In this document: positions 8,401 through 17,527 of the stretch, piece after piece
How the letters are laid out: each line of letters begins with the position of its first letter
How positions within the stretch are numbered: position 1 is the first letter of the stretch
Assembly (NCBI RefSeq): GCF_024158915.1
Contig: NZ_JAMZGF010000039.1
Span: 1-49,420 of the forward strand
Direction of reading: 5' to 3'
DNA from: Chryseobacterium sp. S0630
GTDB lineage: Bacteria; Bacteroidota; Bacteroidia; Flavobacteriales; Weeksellaceae
Length of the DNA: 49,420 nucleotides
Position numbers and translations under genes: made by a program
The notes under the pieces: generated by a model
The model's input: only the letters and a program-made list of their open reading frames with translations
What the model was told of the DNA's origin: nothing
The model's database searches: none

Positions 8401-9561
8401 ATGAAATTACCTGGAAAAACAAGGTTTATTGTACTTATTGCAAGTATAATTCTTTTACAGAGCTGCACAAAAGCCGCAGAAGGAACCAATGCCGCACCTC
8501 CAGCTCCAGAACTTCCGGTTTATACCGTTATCACCTCACCCGCTACTACATATCAGGAATTCCCAACTGCTCTGGAAGGGAAAAACAACGTAGAAATCAG
8601 ATCTCAGGTAGATGGTTACCTGGATAGAATCTATGTAGAAGAAGGAGCATATGTAAGAGCAGGACAACCGTTATTTAAAATAGATTCAAGAAGTTACGGC
8701 GAACAGATGAATATGGCTCAGGCTAATCTTCAGGCTGCCAATGCCAATATCCAAAAAGCAAGAGTGGAAGTAGACAGACTTCAGCCACTGGTTGCTGCCA
8801 AAGTAGTTTCTGATGTACAGCTTAAAACTGCAAAAGCCAATTATGAAGCGGCTGTAGCAGCAGCTGCACAAGCGAGAGCCTCTGTAGGAAGCGCCAGAAT
8901 CAACGTAGGATTTACCACCATTACAGCTCCTGTAAGCGGTTATATCGGAAGAATTCCTTACAAAAAAGGAAGTCTGATTTCAAGAACAGATGTAAATCCA
9001 TTGACTTTATTATCTGATATCAGCGAAATCTATGCATATTTCTCTTTAAGCGAACTTGATTTCATTGCTTTCCAGAACAAATATCCGGGAGCAAGCCTAG
9101 AAGAAAAACTGAAAAATATGCCAATGGTAGATCTTGTGATTGCCGATAACAGTACTTACCCTGAAAAAGGAAGATTAAGTATTGTAGACGGACAGTTTGA
9201 TAAAACTACCGGAGCTATCAGTGTACGTGCCGTTTTCCCTAATGCCAACGGAACTTTAAGAACCGGAAATACAGGAAGAGTACGTATGCCTCAACTGATC
9301 TCGAATGCAGTGGTTATTCCACAGGAATCAACCTTCGAAATTCAGGATAAAACCTATGTTTATGTAATGGGTAAAGATCAGAAGGTAACCGGAAGACCGA
9401 TCAAAATATCAGGAAAAACGGATAGCTATTATTTTATTTCTGAAGGGCTTTCGCCTGGAGAAAAAATTGTATTCACAGGAATTGGAAACTTGAAAGACGG
9501 TGCTTCTATTAAGGCGAAAAATATTTCTTCCGACAGCTTATTAAAAGCAAAACCATTATAG
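8401..9561 (+). CDS. RND efflux periplasmic adaptor lipoprotein (AcrA/MexA type)
   Basis: A 386-residue membrane-fusion protein linking the inner-membrane pump to the outer-membrane channel. The start gives a lipoprotein signal ending LLQSC, so it should be acylated and face the periplasm. Then come the barrel-sandwich halves (EIRSQVDGYLDRIYVEEGAYVRAGQPLFKID and TTITAPVSGYIGRI) around a coiled-coil hairpin rich in Ala (residues about 100-165), and the beta-barrel and proximal domains. It starts the pump operon, with the permease 40 bases downstream. Confidence 0.95.
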   Translation: MKLPGKTRFIVLIASIILLQSCTKAAEGTNAAPPAPELPVYTVITSPATTYQEFPTALEGKNNVEIRSQVDGYLDRIYVEEGAYVRAGQPLFKIDSRSYGEQMNMAQANLQAANANIQKARVEVDRLQPLVAAKVVSDVQLKTAKANYEAAVAAAAQARASVGSARINVGFTTITAPVSGYIGRIPYKKGSLISRTDVNPLTLLSDISEIYAYFSLSELDFIAFQNKYPGASLEEKLKNMPMVDLVIADNSTYPEKGRLSIVDGQFDKTTGAISVRAVFPNANGTLRTGNTGRVRMPQLISNAVVIPQESTFEIQDKTYVYVMGKDQKVTGRPIKISGKTDSYYFISEGLSPGEKIVFTGIGNLKDGASIKAKNISSDSLLKAKPL

Positions 9562-9601
9562 TCCTTTCCGAATACAGAAGACTTAAAAAAATAAACTTCT
9601 T

Positions 9602-12600
9602 ATGTTAAAACAATTTATAGAAAGACCGGTCCTTTCAACGGTCATCTCCATAATACTTTTATTATTGGGAGCTTTGTCTCTCTTTAATTTACCGATTGCT
9701 CTCTTCCCGGACATTGCTCCACCAAGCGTTCAGGTTACGGCATTCTATCCTGGAGCAAATGCTGAAGTGGTAGCACGTTCAGTGGCTACTCCTATTGAGG
9801 AAGCAGTGAACGGGGTTGAGAATATGACCTATATGACTTCCAACTCCAGTAACGATGGTACTATGACCCTGAGTGTTTTCTTCAAACAGGGTGCTGATGC
9901 TGATAATGCAGCGGTAAACGTACAGAACCGTGTATCGAAAGCGATGAGTCAGCTGCCTCAGGAAGTAGTACAAGCCGGGATTTCAACCCAGAAGGTTCAG
10001 AACAGTATGATCATGTTCATGGGATTAACCAGTGAAGATGAGAAACAATACGATGAATTATTCCTTCAGAATTACCTGAAAATCAATGTTATTCCACAGA
10101 TACAGCGTATCCCGGGAGTTGCACAGGCTCAGGTATTCGGAACAAGGGATTATTCTATGAGAATCTGGCTGAAACCGGATCGTCTGGCTGCTAACAATCT
10201 TTCTCCACAGGAAGTTTTGGGAGCGATTAAAGATCACAATCTTGAAGCAGCCCCAGGCCGTCTTGGACAGGGAAGTAAAGAGACTTACGAATACATCCTT
10301 AAATATAAAGGAAAACTGAACAAGGATGAAGATTATGAAAATATCGCCATCAAAGCCAATAGTGATGGATCTTTCCTAAGATTGAAAGATGTTGCACGAG
10401 TAGAATTTGGTTCTTATACCTATACTGCGACCAACAGAGTGGACGGAAAACCAGTTGCCGGATTTGCTATTCTGCAGACAGCAGGTTCTAACGCCAACGA
10501 AATCCTGACCGAGATTGAAAAGCAGGTGAAAGTAATGGAAACCACTCTTCCAAAAGGAGTGAAACCGATTATCATGTATAATTCCAAAGACTTTCTGGAT
10601 GCTTCTATCCATCAGGTTGTTGAAACGCTTGTTATTGCTTTCGTTTTGGTATTTATTGTAGTATTTATTTTCCTTCAGGATTTCAGATCTACATTAATTC
10701 CGGCTATTGCCGTACCGGTAGCGATTATCGGAACATTCTTCTTCCTGCAGTTATTTGGTTTCAGTATCAACATGCTTACCCTGTTTGCATTGGTGCTCGC
10801 CATTGGTATTGTTGTGGATGACGCCATTGTAGTGGTAGAAGCCGTCCATTCCAAAATGGAACAAACGGGAATGCCTGTAGAACATGCTACGATGCACTCA
10901 ATGAGTGAAATTTCAGGTGCCATTATTTCCATTACATTGGTAATGTGTGCCGTGTTTATTCCGGTTGGATTTATGCAGGGACCTGCGGGAGTTTTCTACA
11001 GACAGTTTGCTTTCACATTAGCGATTGCCATCTTAATTTCAGCAGTAAATGCATTGACATTGAGTCCCGCATTATGTGCAATGTTCTTAAATGATCCTCA
11101 GGGAGAACATGGAGAGCACGGTCATAAAAAGGGTTTTGGAGCAAGATTCTTCAATGCTTTCAATGCCAGCTTCAACAGCATGACCAGAAAATATATCTAT
11201 AGCCTTAAGTTTTTAATTAAAAACAAATGGGTTGCGATAGGAGGTCTTGTTATCATCACAGCAGCAAGTGTATTTTTGATCAAAAAAGCACCATCAGGAT
11301 TTATTCCTACTGAAGATCAGGGATTCGTATTGTATGCCGTGAATACTCCTCCGGGAAGTTCATTAGAAAGAACACACAGAGCGACAGCACAAATTGATAA
11401 AATCATCAACGGGGAAAAAGCAACCAATCACCTTTGGGTAGCCGATGGGATGAACTTCATCAGTAATGCCAACGCTTCTCCATATTCTGCAGGTTTCATT
11501 AAGCTTAAAGATTATGACAAGCGTGGTGAGATGAAAGATCCTGATCAGATCGCAGCAACATTGACAGGTAAGGTAAGCCAGGTGAAAGATGCCAACGCAT
11601 TCTTCTTCAACTTCCCTACTGTACAAGGTTTCGGTAACGTTTCCGGATTTGAATTCATGCTTCAGGATAAAACAAACGGTTCTTTTGAACAATTGGGAAC
11701 AACCACTCAACAGTTCATTGGAGAGCTGATGAAAAGACCTGAAATTGCTTTCGCCTTTACAACCTATGCGGCAGGAAACCCTCAGTATACTATTGATGTA
11801 GATACGGATAAAGCCAACCAGCTGCGTGTTTCTGTAACAGAACTGATGCAGACCATGCAGATTTATTTCGGAAGTAGCTTTGTATCGGATTTCAACAGAT
11901 TCGGAAAATATTACAGAGTAATGGCTCAGGCCGATATTCCTTACCGTACGGATGTTAATTCATTAGAAGGAATCTATGTAAAAAATAAATCGGGAGAAAT
12001 GGTTCCTGCAAAAACTCTGGTAACGTTAAAAAGATCTTTCGGTCCTGAAACGGTAACAAGAAATAACCTTTTCAACGCCGTAACAATTAACGGAACACCA
12101 AAACCTGGTTACAGTACCGGAGATGCCATCAAAGCAGTAGAAGAAGTTGCTCAGCAATCACTTCCAAGAGGATACGGATATGAGTGGACAGGGATTACCC
12201 GTGAAGAAATTAAAACAAGCGGACAGACTGCCTTTATTTTCTTCTTAAGTATTCTATTCGTTTACTTCTTACTGGCAGCTCAATATGAAAGTTACATTCT
12301 TCCATTTGCTATTATTCTTACCATTCCTACAGGGATTTTCGGAGTATTTGCATTCACAGGATTAGCTGGAATTGATAACAATATTTACGTTCAGGTAGGA
12401 TTGATCATGCTTGTAGGATTATTAGCGAAGAATGCCATCCTGATTGTAGAATTTGCCGTACAGAGAAGAAAAGCAGGTAAAACATTGATAGAATCTGCAC
12501 TTCAGGCATCAAGATTACGTTTAAGACCGATCTTAATGACCTCTTTCGCCTTTATCGTGGGAATGCTTCCATTGGTATGGACGCAAGGTGCTTCTTCAAA

Positions 12601-12784
12601 AGGAAACCACTCTATCGGTTACAGTACCGTAGGTGGAATGCTTACAGGAGTAATTTTCGGGATCTTTATCATTCCGGTAATGTATGTAGTGTTCCAGTAC
12701 CTTCATGAAAAAATGCCAAGCAGAAAAAAGAAAAGACTTCTGAAAAAACAAATGGAGGAAGAGCTTTTAGCTGCTAGTCACTAA
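9602..12784 (+). CDS. RND multidrug efflux permease (AcrB/HAE-1 family)
   Basis: A 1060-residue proton-driven drug exporter of the inner membrane, full length for the family. It begins MLKQFIERPVLSTVISIILLL with the first membrane segment, has two large periplasmic loops, and shows the TM4 proton-relay aspartates in GIVVDDAIVVVEAV near residues 401-415. The second half repeats the topology, ending with GLLAKNAILIVEFA and the RLRPILMTS block. The C-terminal tail is basic. It belongs with the adaptor (upstream) and the channel (169 bases downstream). Confidence 0.96.
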   Translation: MLKQFIERPVLSTVISIILLLLGALSLFNLPIALFPDIAPPSVQVTAFYPGANAEVVARSVATPIEEAVNGVENMTYMTSNSSNDGTMTLSVFFKQGADADNAAVNVQNRVSKAMSQLPQEVVQAGISTQKVQNSMIMFMGLTSEDEKQYDELFLQNYLKINVIPQIQRIPGVAQAQVFGTRDYSMRIWLKPDRLAANNLSPQEVLGAIKDHNLEAAPGRLGQGSKETYEYILKYKGKLNKDEDYENIAIKANSDGSFLRLKDVARVEFGSYTYTATNRVDGKPVAGFAILQTAGSNANEILTEIEKQVKVMETTLPKGVKPIIMYNSKDFLDASIHQVVETLVIAFVLVFIVVFIFLQDFRSTLIPAIAVPVAIIGTFFFLQLFGFSINMLTLFALVLAIGIVVDDAIVVVEAVHSKMEQTGMPVEHATMHSMSEISGAIISITLVMCAVFIPVGFMQGPAGVFYRQFAFTLAIAILISAVNALTLSPALCAMFLNDPQGEHGEHGHKKGFGARFFNAFNASFNSMTRKYIYSLKFLIKNKWVAIGGLVIITAASVFLIKKAPSGFIPTEDQGFVLYAVNTPPGSSLERTHRATAQIDKIINGEKATNHLWVADGMNFISNANASPYSAGFIKLKDYDKRGEMKDPDQIAATLTGKVSQVKDANAFFFNFPTVQGFGNVSGFEFMLQDKTNGSFEQLGTTTQQFIGELMKRPEIAFAFTTYAAGNPQYTIDVDTDKANQLRVSVTELMQTMQIYFGSSFVSDFNRFGKYYRVMAQADIPYRTDVNSLEGIYVKNKSGEMVPAKTLVTLKRSFGPETVTRNNLFNAVTINGTPKPGYSTGDAIKAVEEVAQQSLPRGYGYEWTGITREEIKTSGQTAFIFFLSILFVYFLLAAQYESYILPFAIILTIPTGIFGVFAFTGLAGIDNNIYVQVGLIMLVGLLAKNAILIVEFAVQRRKAGKTLIESALQASRLRLRPILMTSFAFIVGMLPLVWTQGASSKGNHSIGYSTVGGMLTGVIFGIFIIPVMYVVFQYLHEKMPSRKKKRLLKKQMEEELLAASH

Positions 12785-12953
12785 TAAAAATGAATAACAA
12801 AAACTTAGAGAAAATTTTAAGATCATAGGTTTACATATTTACCTGTCTGTTCTTAATGGTTTACAAAAGCTAACTATTTTTCTCCTACTAAAGACAATTT
12901 TTGCCTCAACAGAAACCTCTCTAAGTTTTGTATTCAATTAAAAGTTTAAAACT

Positions 12954-14366
12954 ATGAAAAGAGTTAAAAATATTATTCTAACATTTGTGCTGGCCATCGG
13001 CTCTGTTTCGTGTGTGTCTAAACTGGCATACACGGAGCCTGAGCTTCCTCTTCCGGAAAAGTTCCAGTACACCGCAACTGCAGACACTGCCAGCATAGCC
13101 AATCTGGAGTGGAAACAGTTTTTCAACGATCCTATTTTACAGGGATTGATTGAAAAAGGAATTAAAAATAATTATGACCTTCAGATTGCCCTCAAGCAGG
13201 TAGCTGCTTCACAGGAAAAACTGAAACAGGCAAAATATATGCAATATCCGGACGTTGGTTTCGGAGTAAGCGGACAGATTTCAAGACCTTCCAAAAACAG
13301 TATGAATGGACAAAGCTTAAATTTATTTTTAGGTTCAAGCCATGTTGAAGATTATAATGCAGCCTTCAACCTTTCATGGGAAGCTGACATTTGGGGAAAG
13401 ATCAAAAACCAGCAGGAAGTTTCAAGAATGCAGTATCTTCAGACGTATGAAGGTTCAAAAGCAGTTCAGACTCAGGTAGTAGCAGCCATTGCGCAGGGAT
13501 ATTATAACCTGTTGATGCTTGACAGACAATTAGCGATTGCAAAATCCAATCTGGAACTGAGCAGCAATACTCTGATGATTACCCAAAAAATGTGGGAAAG
13601 TGGTGATAACACTTCCTTAGGAGTACAGCAGGCTGCAGCACAGAAACAGGCTACAGAACTTCTGATTGCCCAACTTGAACAGAATATCGCTATTCAGGAA
13701 AATGCATTGAGTATTCTGACAGGTGAACTGCCTAATAAAGTAAACAGAACCATTGAAATGTCTGATACTTCATTACCTCAGAATATTACAGCAGGACTGC
13801 CGGCAGCTATGGTAAGCCGCAGACCGGATGTTCGCCAGCAGGAATTGGTTTTATTAGAATCCAATGCGATGGTAGGAATTGCTCAGGCCAATATGTATCC
13901 GGCACTGAAGATTACAGCTAACGGAGGAGTCAATTCATTTAAAATTGACAACTGGTTCCAAATTCCGGCTTCGTTATTCGGATCGGTTTTAGGAGGAATT
14001 ACTCAGCCTATTTTCCAGAAAAGACAATTGAAGACAGATCTTGCAGTAGCAAAAATTCAAAGAGAAAGAAATGTTCTGGCATTCCGTCAATCGGTATTGA
14101 ACGCTGTGGGAGAAATTTCTGATGCTTTGGTTTCCAATGAAAACTTAAAAGTTCAGGAACAGAAAGCCACAGAGCAATCTACCACGTTGAAAGACGGAAT
14201 TAAAAGTGCACAACTTCTTTACAAAGGAGGTTCAGCCAATTACCTGGAAGTGATTACAGCACAGGGGAACTCCCTACAGGCAGAGTTGAATCTGGCTTCC
14301 ATTAAAAGACAGAGATTAAGCAGCATTGTAGATTTATACAGAGCTTTAGGCGGCGGTTGGAAGTAG
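12954..14366 (+). CDS. Outer-membrane efflux channel lipoprotein (TolC-like, NodT family)
   Basis: A 470-residue outer-membrane channel. The start yields a lipoprotein signal with lipobox GSVSC. Two repeats of the outer-membrane efflux fold follow, with characteristic motifs WEADIWGK (about 140), ISDALVSNENLK and YKGGSANYLEVITAQ in the C-terminal part. It completes a tripartite pump with the two genes before it; the 169-base gap has no clear terminator, so co-transcription is likely. A strong terminator follows the stop codon. Confidence 0.94.
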   Translation: MKRVKNIILTFVLAIGSVSCVSKLAYTEPELPLPEKFQYTATADTASIANLEWKQFFNDPILQGLIEKGIKNNYDLQIALKQVAASQEKLKQAKYMQYPDVGFGVSGQISRPSKNSMNGQSLNLFLGSSHVEDYNAAFNLSWEADIWGKIKNQQEVSRMQYLQTYEGSKAVQTQVVAAIAQGYYNLLMLDRQLAIAKSNLELSSNTLMITQKMWESGDNTSLGVQQAAAQKQATELLIAQLEQNIAIQENALSILTGELPNKVNRTIEMSDTSLPQNITAGLPAAMVSRRPDVRQQELVLLESNAMVGIAQANMYPALKITANGGVNSFKIDNWFQIPASLFGSVLGGITQPIFQKRQLKTDLAVAKIQRERNVLAFRQSVLNAVGEISDALVSNENLKVQEQKATEQSTTLKDGIKSAQLLYKGGSANYLEVITAQGNSLQAELNLASIKRQRLSSIVDLYRALGGGWK

Positions 14367-14390
14367 TAAATTAAATTATATTTGTTTTAA

Positions 14391-14421
14391 GATGCGGTTC
14401 TTTTCAGAGCCGCATTTTTTT
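14391..14421 (+). terminator. Terminator of the RND pump operon
   Basis: ATGCGGTTC pairs with GAGCCGCAT across TTTTCA and is followed by a run of T. It lies 25 bases after the stop of the outer-membrane channel gene. Confidence 0.8.
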
Positions 14422-14451
14422 ATGATTTTATTGATGAAATGAATGATCATC

Positions 14452-14680
14452 GAACCATTAAGAACATTTAAGTTGCTAAGTTTAATTAAGAAAAATCAAA
14501 TAGATTTTTAAGACAATACTTGATAAAGGCAAGTTAAAAGCAGTCTGCTTGTCATTCTGACGAAGGAAGAATCTCTTTAATTGTTACTGAGATTCTTCAC
14601 TCCACTTTGTTCCATTCAGAATAACAAACTAAGCGCTTAGTTTTCCCGCACACTGTGTCATTTCGTAGGAATCTCTATTT
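14452..14680. repeat. Cluster of intergenic repeat fragments before miaA
   Basis: The 330-base gap 14367-14696 holds no gene. Beyond the terminator it contains a left-half copy (14452-14512) of the MITE-like element at 15683-15819, starting GAACCATTAAG; then an imperfect inverted repeat at 14551-14625 (GTCATTCTGACGAAGGAAGA at the left, CCATTCAGAATAAC at the right, both enclosing GAATCTC/GAGATTC); then a fragment GTCATTTCGTAGGAATCTC at about 14656-14675, similar to the element at 6345. Confidence 0.6.
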
Positions 14681-14696
14681 TAAAAGCTGGAAGCAA

Positions 14697-15617
14697 TTAT
14701 TTTTCAAACTCCTCCGCAAGCCATTTCAGTAAATCTTCGTAGTCCTTTTCAGAATATCCTAATTGCAAATAATGAATATCATCAGCCTTTCTGTACCATG
14801 TCAATTGGCGTTTTGCATACCTTCGGCTGTTCTTTTTAATTTCTGAAACCGCAAAATCAAGATCCCACTCTCCATCAAAATATTTAAAAAGTTCCGCATA
14901 ACCTACCGTATTTAAAGCCGTCAGTTCTTTGAATTTTTCAAGACCTTTTACCTCATCCAGCAAGCCTTTCTCCATCATAATATCCACCCTGCGGTTGATT
15001 CTGTCGTACAGCTCTTCTCTTGGAGCTTCAATTCCGATTCTGATTACATTAAAATCCCTTCCATTTTGAGAAACCGAAATATGTTCAGAATATTTTTTAT
15101 CCGTTTGCCAGATAATATCAATGGCTCTCAATAGTCTGCGGTGATTGTGAATATCCACCACATTGAAATATTCAGGATCAAGTTCTTTTAAGATTTCCTG
15201 AAGTTTTTCAATTCCCTCCTGCTCCATCATATTTTGAAGCTTCTCCTGGTTTTCAGCATTGGCTTCCGGAAGATCATGCAGACCTTCTATCACAGCTTTT
15301 TCATACATCATGCTACCTCCAACAAGAATGACAGTATCGTGATTTATAAAAAGTTCATTAAGCTTTTGAAGAGCATCTTCTTCATACTGACCTATAGAAT
15401 AATATTCTTCCACTGAAAGATTTCCGATAAAATGATGAGGTGCATCCGCCAACTCCTCTTCTGAAGGAGCAGCCGTTCCTATTTTCATTTCTTTAAAAAA
15501 CTGACGGGAATCACAGGAAATAATCTCCGTATTGAAATGTTGAGCCAAATCAATTGCCAATTTCGTTTTCCCAATTCCGGTGGGGCCTACTACAGAAATT
15601 AAATTTTTCTTTTTCAC
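14697..15617 (-). CDS. miaA: tRNA dimethylallyltransferase
   Basis: Adds a dimethylallyl group to A37 of tRNAs that read codons starting with U. The P-loop GPTGIGKTKLA is at residues 11-21, followed by EIISCDSRQFFKEMKIGTA, the DSxQxY-like substrate block, and later GGSMMYEKAVIEGLHDLP and the tRNA-binding KKNSRRYAKRQLTWYRK. The 306-residue length is normal. The start codon is GTG at 15617, chosen because MKKKNLISVVGPTG begins right before the P-loop. It is transcribed alone; repeat elements lie on both sides. Confidence 0.96.
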   Translation of the reverse strand: MKKKNLISVVGPTGIGKTKLAIDLAQHFNTEIISCDSRQFFKEMKIGTAAPSEEELADAPHHFIGNLSVEEYYSIGQYEEDALQKLNELFINHDTVILVGGSMMYEKAVIEGLHDLPEANAENQEKLQNMMEQEGIEKLQEILKELDPEYFNVVDIHNHRRLLRAIDIIWQTDKKYSEHISVSQNGRDFNVIRIGIEAPREELYDRINRRVDIMMEKGLLDEVKGLEKFKELTALNTVGYAELFKYFDGEWDLDFAVSEIKKNSRRYAKRQLTWYRKADDIHYLQLGYSEKDYEDLLKWLAEEFEK

Positions 15618-15682
15618 AGCGCTAATTTACGAAAACGAGTTTATTTGAATTTTTATTTTTAAATACAAAAAACTACGGATTG

Positions 15683-15819
15683 TTTTGAACCATTAAGGAT
15701 ATTTAAGTTGTTAAGTTTAATTAAGAAAAAATCCAATAGATTTTTCGTAAGCATTATGCTAAAAGCGAAGCTCATCTTAATATTCTTACCTTCTTCATTA
15801 AAATCTTAATGGTTCAAAA
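15683..15819. repeat. MITE-like element with perfect 15-bp terminal inverted repeats
   Basis: TTTTGAACCATTAAG at 15683-15697 is the exact reverse complement of CTTAATGGTTCAAAA at 15805-15819, bounding a 137-bp AT-rich element. Its left half is repeated, with about 85% identity, at 14452-14512 on the other side of miaA. No coding capacity and no clear target-site duplication are visible. Confidence 0.7.
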
Positions 15820-15907
15820 TAAAATTAAATACCCATAACGTATGTTGAAGTTTCATGGTATTATATTATACACTTAAATGTTTATCTTTGTAGAACAATA
15901 AAAAACT

Positions 15908-16765
15908 ATGATTTTATCAATGACCGGATTCGGCAGAGCCGAAGATGTTTTTGAAGGAAAAAAAATTACAATTGACATTAAATCTCTGAATAGCAAGAGC
16001 TTTGATTTAAATATTAAAATTCCTTTACGTTATAAAGAAAAAGAATTTGAAATCAGAAAAATTCTTAACGATAGAATTATCCGTGGAAAAGTAGACTGCT
16101 ACGTTAATATTGAGAATCTTGAAGAGTCCAATGATGTAAAAATTAATAAAAACTTAATTGACTCTTATATCAATGAACTTAAAAACATAGCTTCTGACGG
16201 TCCCAATTTCGAATACCTTAAAATGGCGGTAAGACTTCCTGATGCCATCACATCCAGACCTGACGAATTGACGGAAGGTGAATGGGAAGCTTTGGCTAAG
16301 ATTGTCAATAATGCCGTAGACAGATTCGAAGAATTCAGAAGAACTGAAGGTAGTATTTTACACGAAGAATTAAACAGAAATATTCAGAATATTGACAAAT
16401 ACCTTGGTGAAGTAATTCCTTTTGAAGAAGAAAGAATTGTCAGCGTGAAAGAGCGTTATCAGAAATCTTTGAAAGAATTTGAAAACGTTGATGAAACACG
16501 TTTCTACCAGGAGATGGCCTATTTTACAGAAAAGCTTGATATTTCTGAAGAAAAAGTAAGACTTGGCCAGCACCTGAAATATTACAAAGAAGTAATGGAC
16601 AATGAATCTTTCAATGGAAAAAAACTGGGCTTTATTTCTCAGGAAATTGGAAGAGAAATCAATACTCTAGGTTCTAAAGCCAATCATGCAGAAATCCAGA
16701 AACTGGTGGTGATGATGAAAGATGACCTTGAAAAAATTAAAGAACAAACGTTAAACGTATTGTAA
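15908..16765 (+). CDS. YicC/YloC family endoribonuclease
   Basis: A 285-residue protein starting MILSMTGFGRAE, the hallmark N-terminus of the YicC family, and ending with the conserved block GFISQEIGREINTLGSKANHAEIQKLVVMMKDDLEKIKEQ. E. coli YicC is known as an endoribonuclease linked to RNA turnover. As in many bacteria it is followed by guanylate kinase. A perfect -7 element, TATCTTTG (15883-15890), lies 18 bases before the start, but no matching -33 was found. Confidence 0.9.
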   Translation: MILSMTGFGRAEDVFEGKKITIDIKSLNSKSFDLNIKIPLRYKEKEFEIRKILNDRIIRGKVDCYVNIENLEESNDVKINKNLIDSYINELKNIASDGPNFEYLKMAVRLPDAITSRPDELTEGEWEALAKIVNNAVDRFEEFRRTEGSILHEELNRNIQNIDKYLGEVIPFEEERIVSVKERYQKSLKEFENVDETRFYQEMAYFTEKLDISEEKVRLGQHLKYYKEVMDNESFNGKKLGFISQEIGREINTLGSKANHAEIQKLVVMMKDDLEKIKEQTLNVL

Positions 16766-16851
16766 TGATAGCTACGAGGTACGAGATGCGTGGTTACCAT
16801 TTCTAAAAAAGAAACCCGCAACTCGAACCCCGTAACCCGAAACCAAAAAAA
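16766..16851. repeat. Imperfect inverted repeat between yicC and gmk
   Basis: GCTACGAGGTACGAGATGCG at 16771-16790 pairs imperfectly with CGCAACTCGAACCCCGTAAC in the second half of the gap. The arms are GC-rich and short-period, unlike the AT-rich surroundings, and belong in style with those at 7207-7330 and 17418-17510. Confidence 0.5.
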
Positions 16852-17418
16852 ATGGATAAAGTAATTATATTTTCAGCACCATCAGGGAGCGGAAAAACTA
16901 CACTGGTAAAGCATTCACTGGAAACATTTCCTGAGCTGGAATTTTCAATCTCATGTACAACGAGACAACCGAGAGGAAGTGAAGTTCATGCAGTAGATTA
17001 TCATTTTCTGACACCAGATGAGTTCAGACAGAAAATTTCTGAAGATGCTTTTGTAGAATATGAAGAAGTATATACTGACAAATATTACGGTACTTTAAAA
17101 TCTGAAGTAGAAAAAATCTGGAATCAGGGAAAAGTAGTTATTTTTGATGTAGATGTAAAAGGAGGAATTTCTTTAAAAAAATATTTTGGTGAAAAGGCAC
17201 TGTCTATTTTTATAGAACCGCCTTCCATTGAAGAATTGGAACGAAGATTGATCTCCAGAAATACAGATGATGCAGAAACCATAAAAACCCGTGTAGCAAA
17301 GGCAGAAGAAGAAATGACCTACGCCAGCGAGTTTGACAAGATCGTAATTAATGAAGATCTTGATGCAGCTAAAAAAGAAATAGAAAGTTTAATAAAAAGT
17401 TTTATAGAAAGAAACTAG
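16852..17418 (+). CDS. gmk: Guanylate kinase
   Basis: Phosphorylates GMP to GDP with ATP, an essential step in guanine nucleotide supply. The P-loop SAPSGSGKTTL is at residues 8-18, followed by the GMP-binding segment SISCTTRQPRGSEVHAVDYHF and EYEEVYTDKYYGT, then VIFDVDVKGG. The 188-residue length is standard. It follows yicC in the same direction across an 86-base gap filled with an inverted repeat. Confidence 0.96.
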   Translation: MDKVIIFSAPSGSGKTTLVKHSLETFPELEFSISCTTRQPRGSEVHAVDYHFLTPDEFRQKISEDAFVEYEEVYTDKYYGTLKSEVEKIWNQGKVVIFDVDVKGGISLKKYFGEKALSIFIEPPSIEELERRLISRNTDDAETIKTRVAKAEEEMTYASEFDKIVINEDLDAAKKEIESLIKSFIERN

Positions 17419-17510
17419 AAGTTAGAAATTAGAAGTTAGTTTTTTAGTGTCAGGAAAATTATCCTCATGTTATACTAACCTCTAGTTTCTAATCTCTAAC
17501 TTCTGTAAAA
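17418..17510. repeat. Inverted repeat between gmk and nadA
   Basis: The left arm AGAAGTTAGAAATTAGAAGT and the right arm TTTCTAATCTCTAACTTCTG form an imperfect inverted repeat with about 20 pairing positions per arm, each arm itself made of a repeated GAAGTTA/GAAATTA unit. The left arm begins at the gmk stop codon. Confidence 0.6.
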
Positions 17511-17527
17511 GAAAAATTGAGGTTGAT

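Noticed and set aside
12785..12953. Possible small gene or separate promoter between the RND permease and the outer-membrane channel
   Set aside because: The 169 bases have no good open frame or full promoter, and no terminator, so I treat the channel as part of the same operon.
14452..15819. A composite transposon around miaA, because related repeats lie on both sides
   Set aside because: The left copy is only a half element, there is no transposase, and miaA is a normal housekeeping gene.
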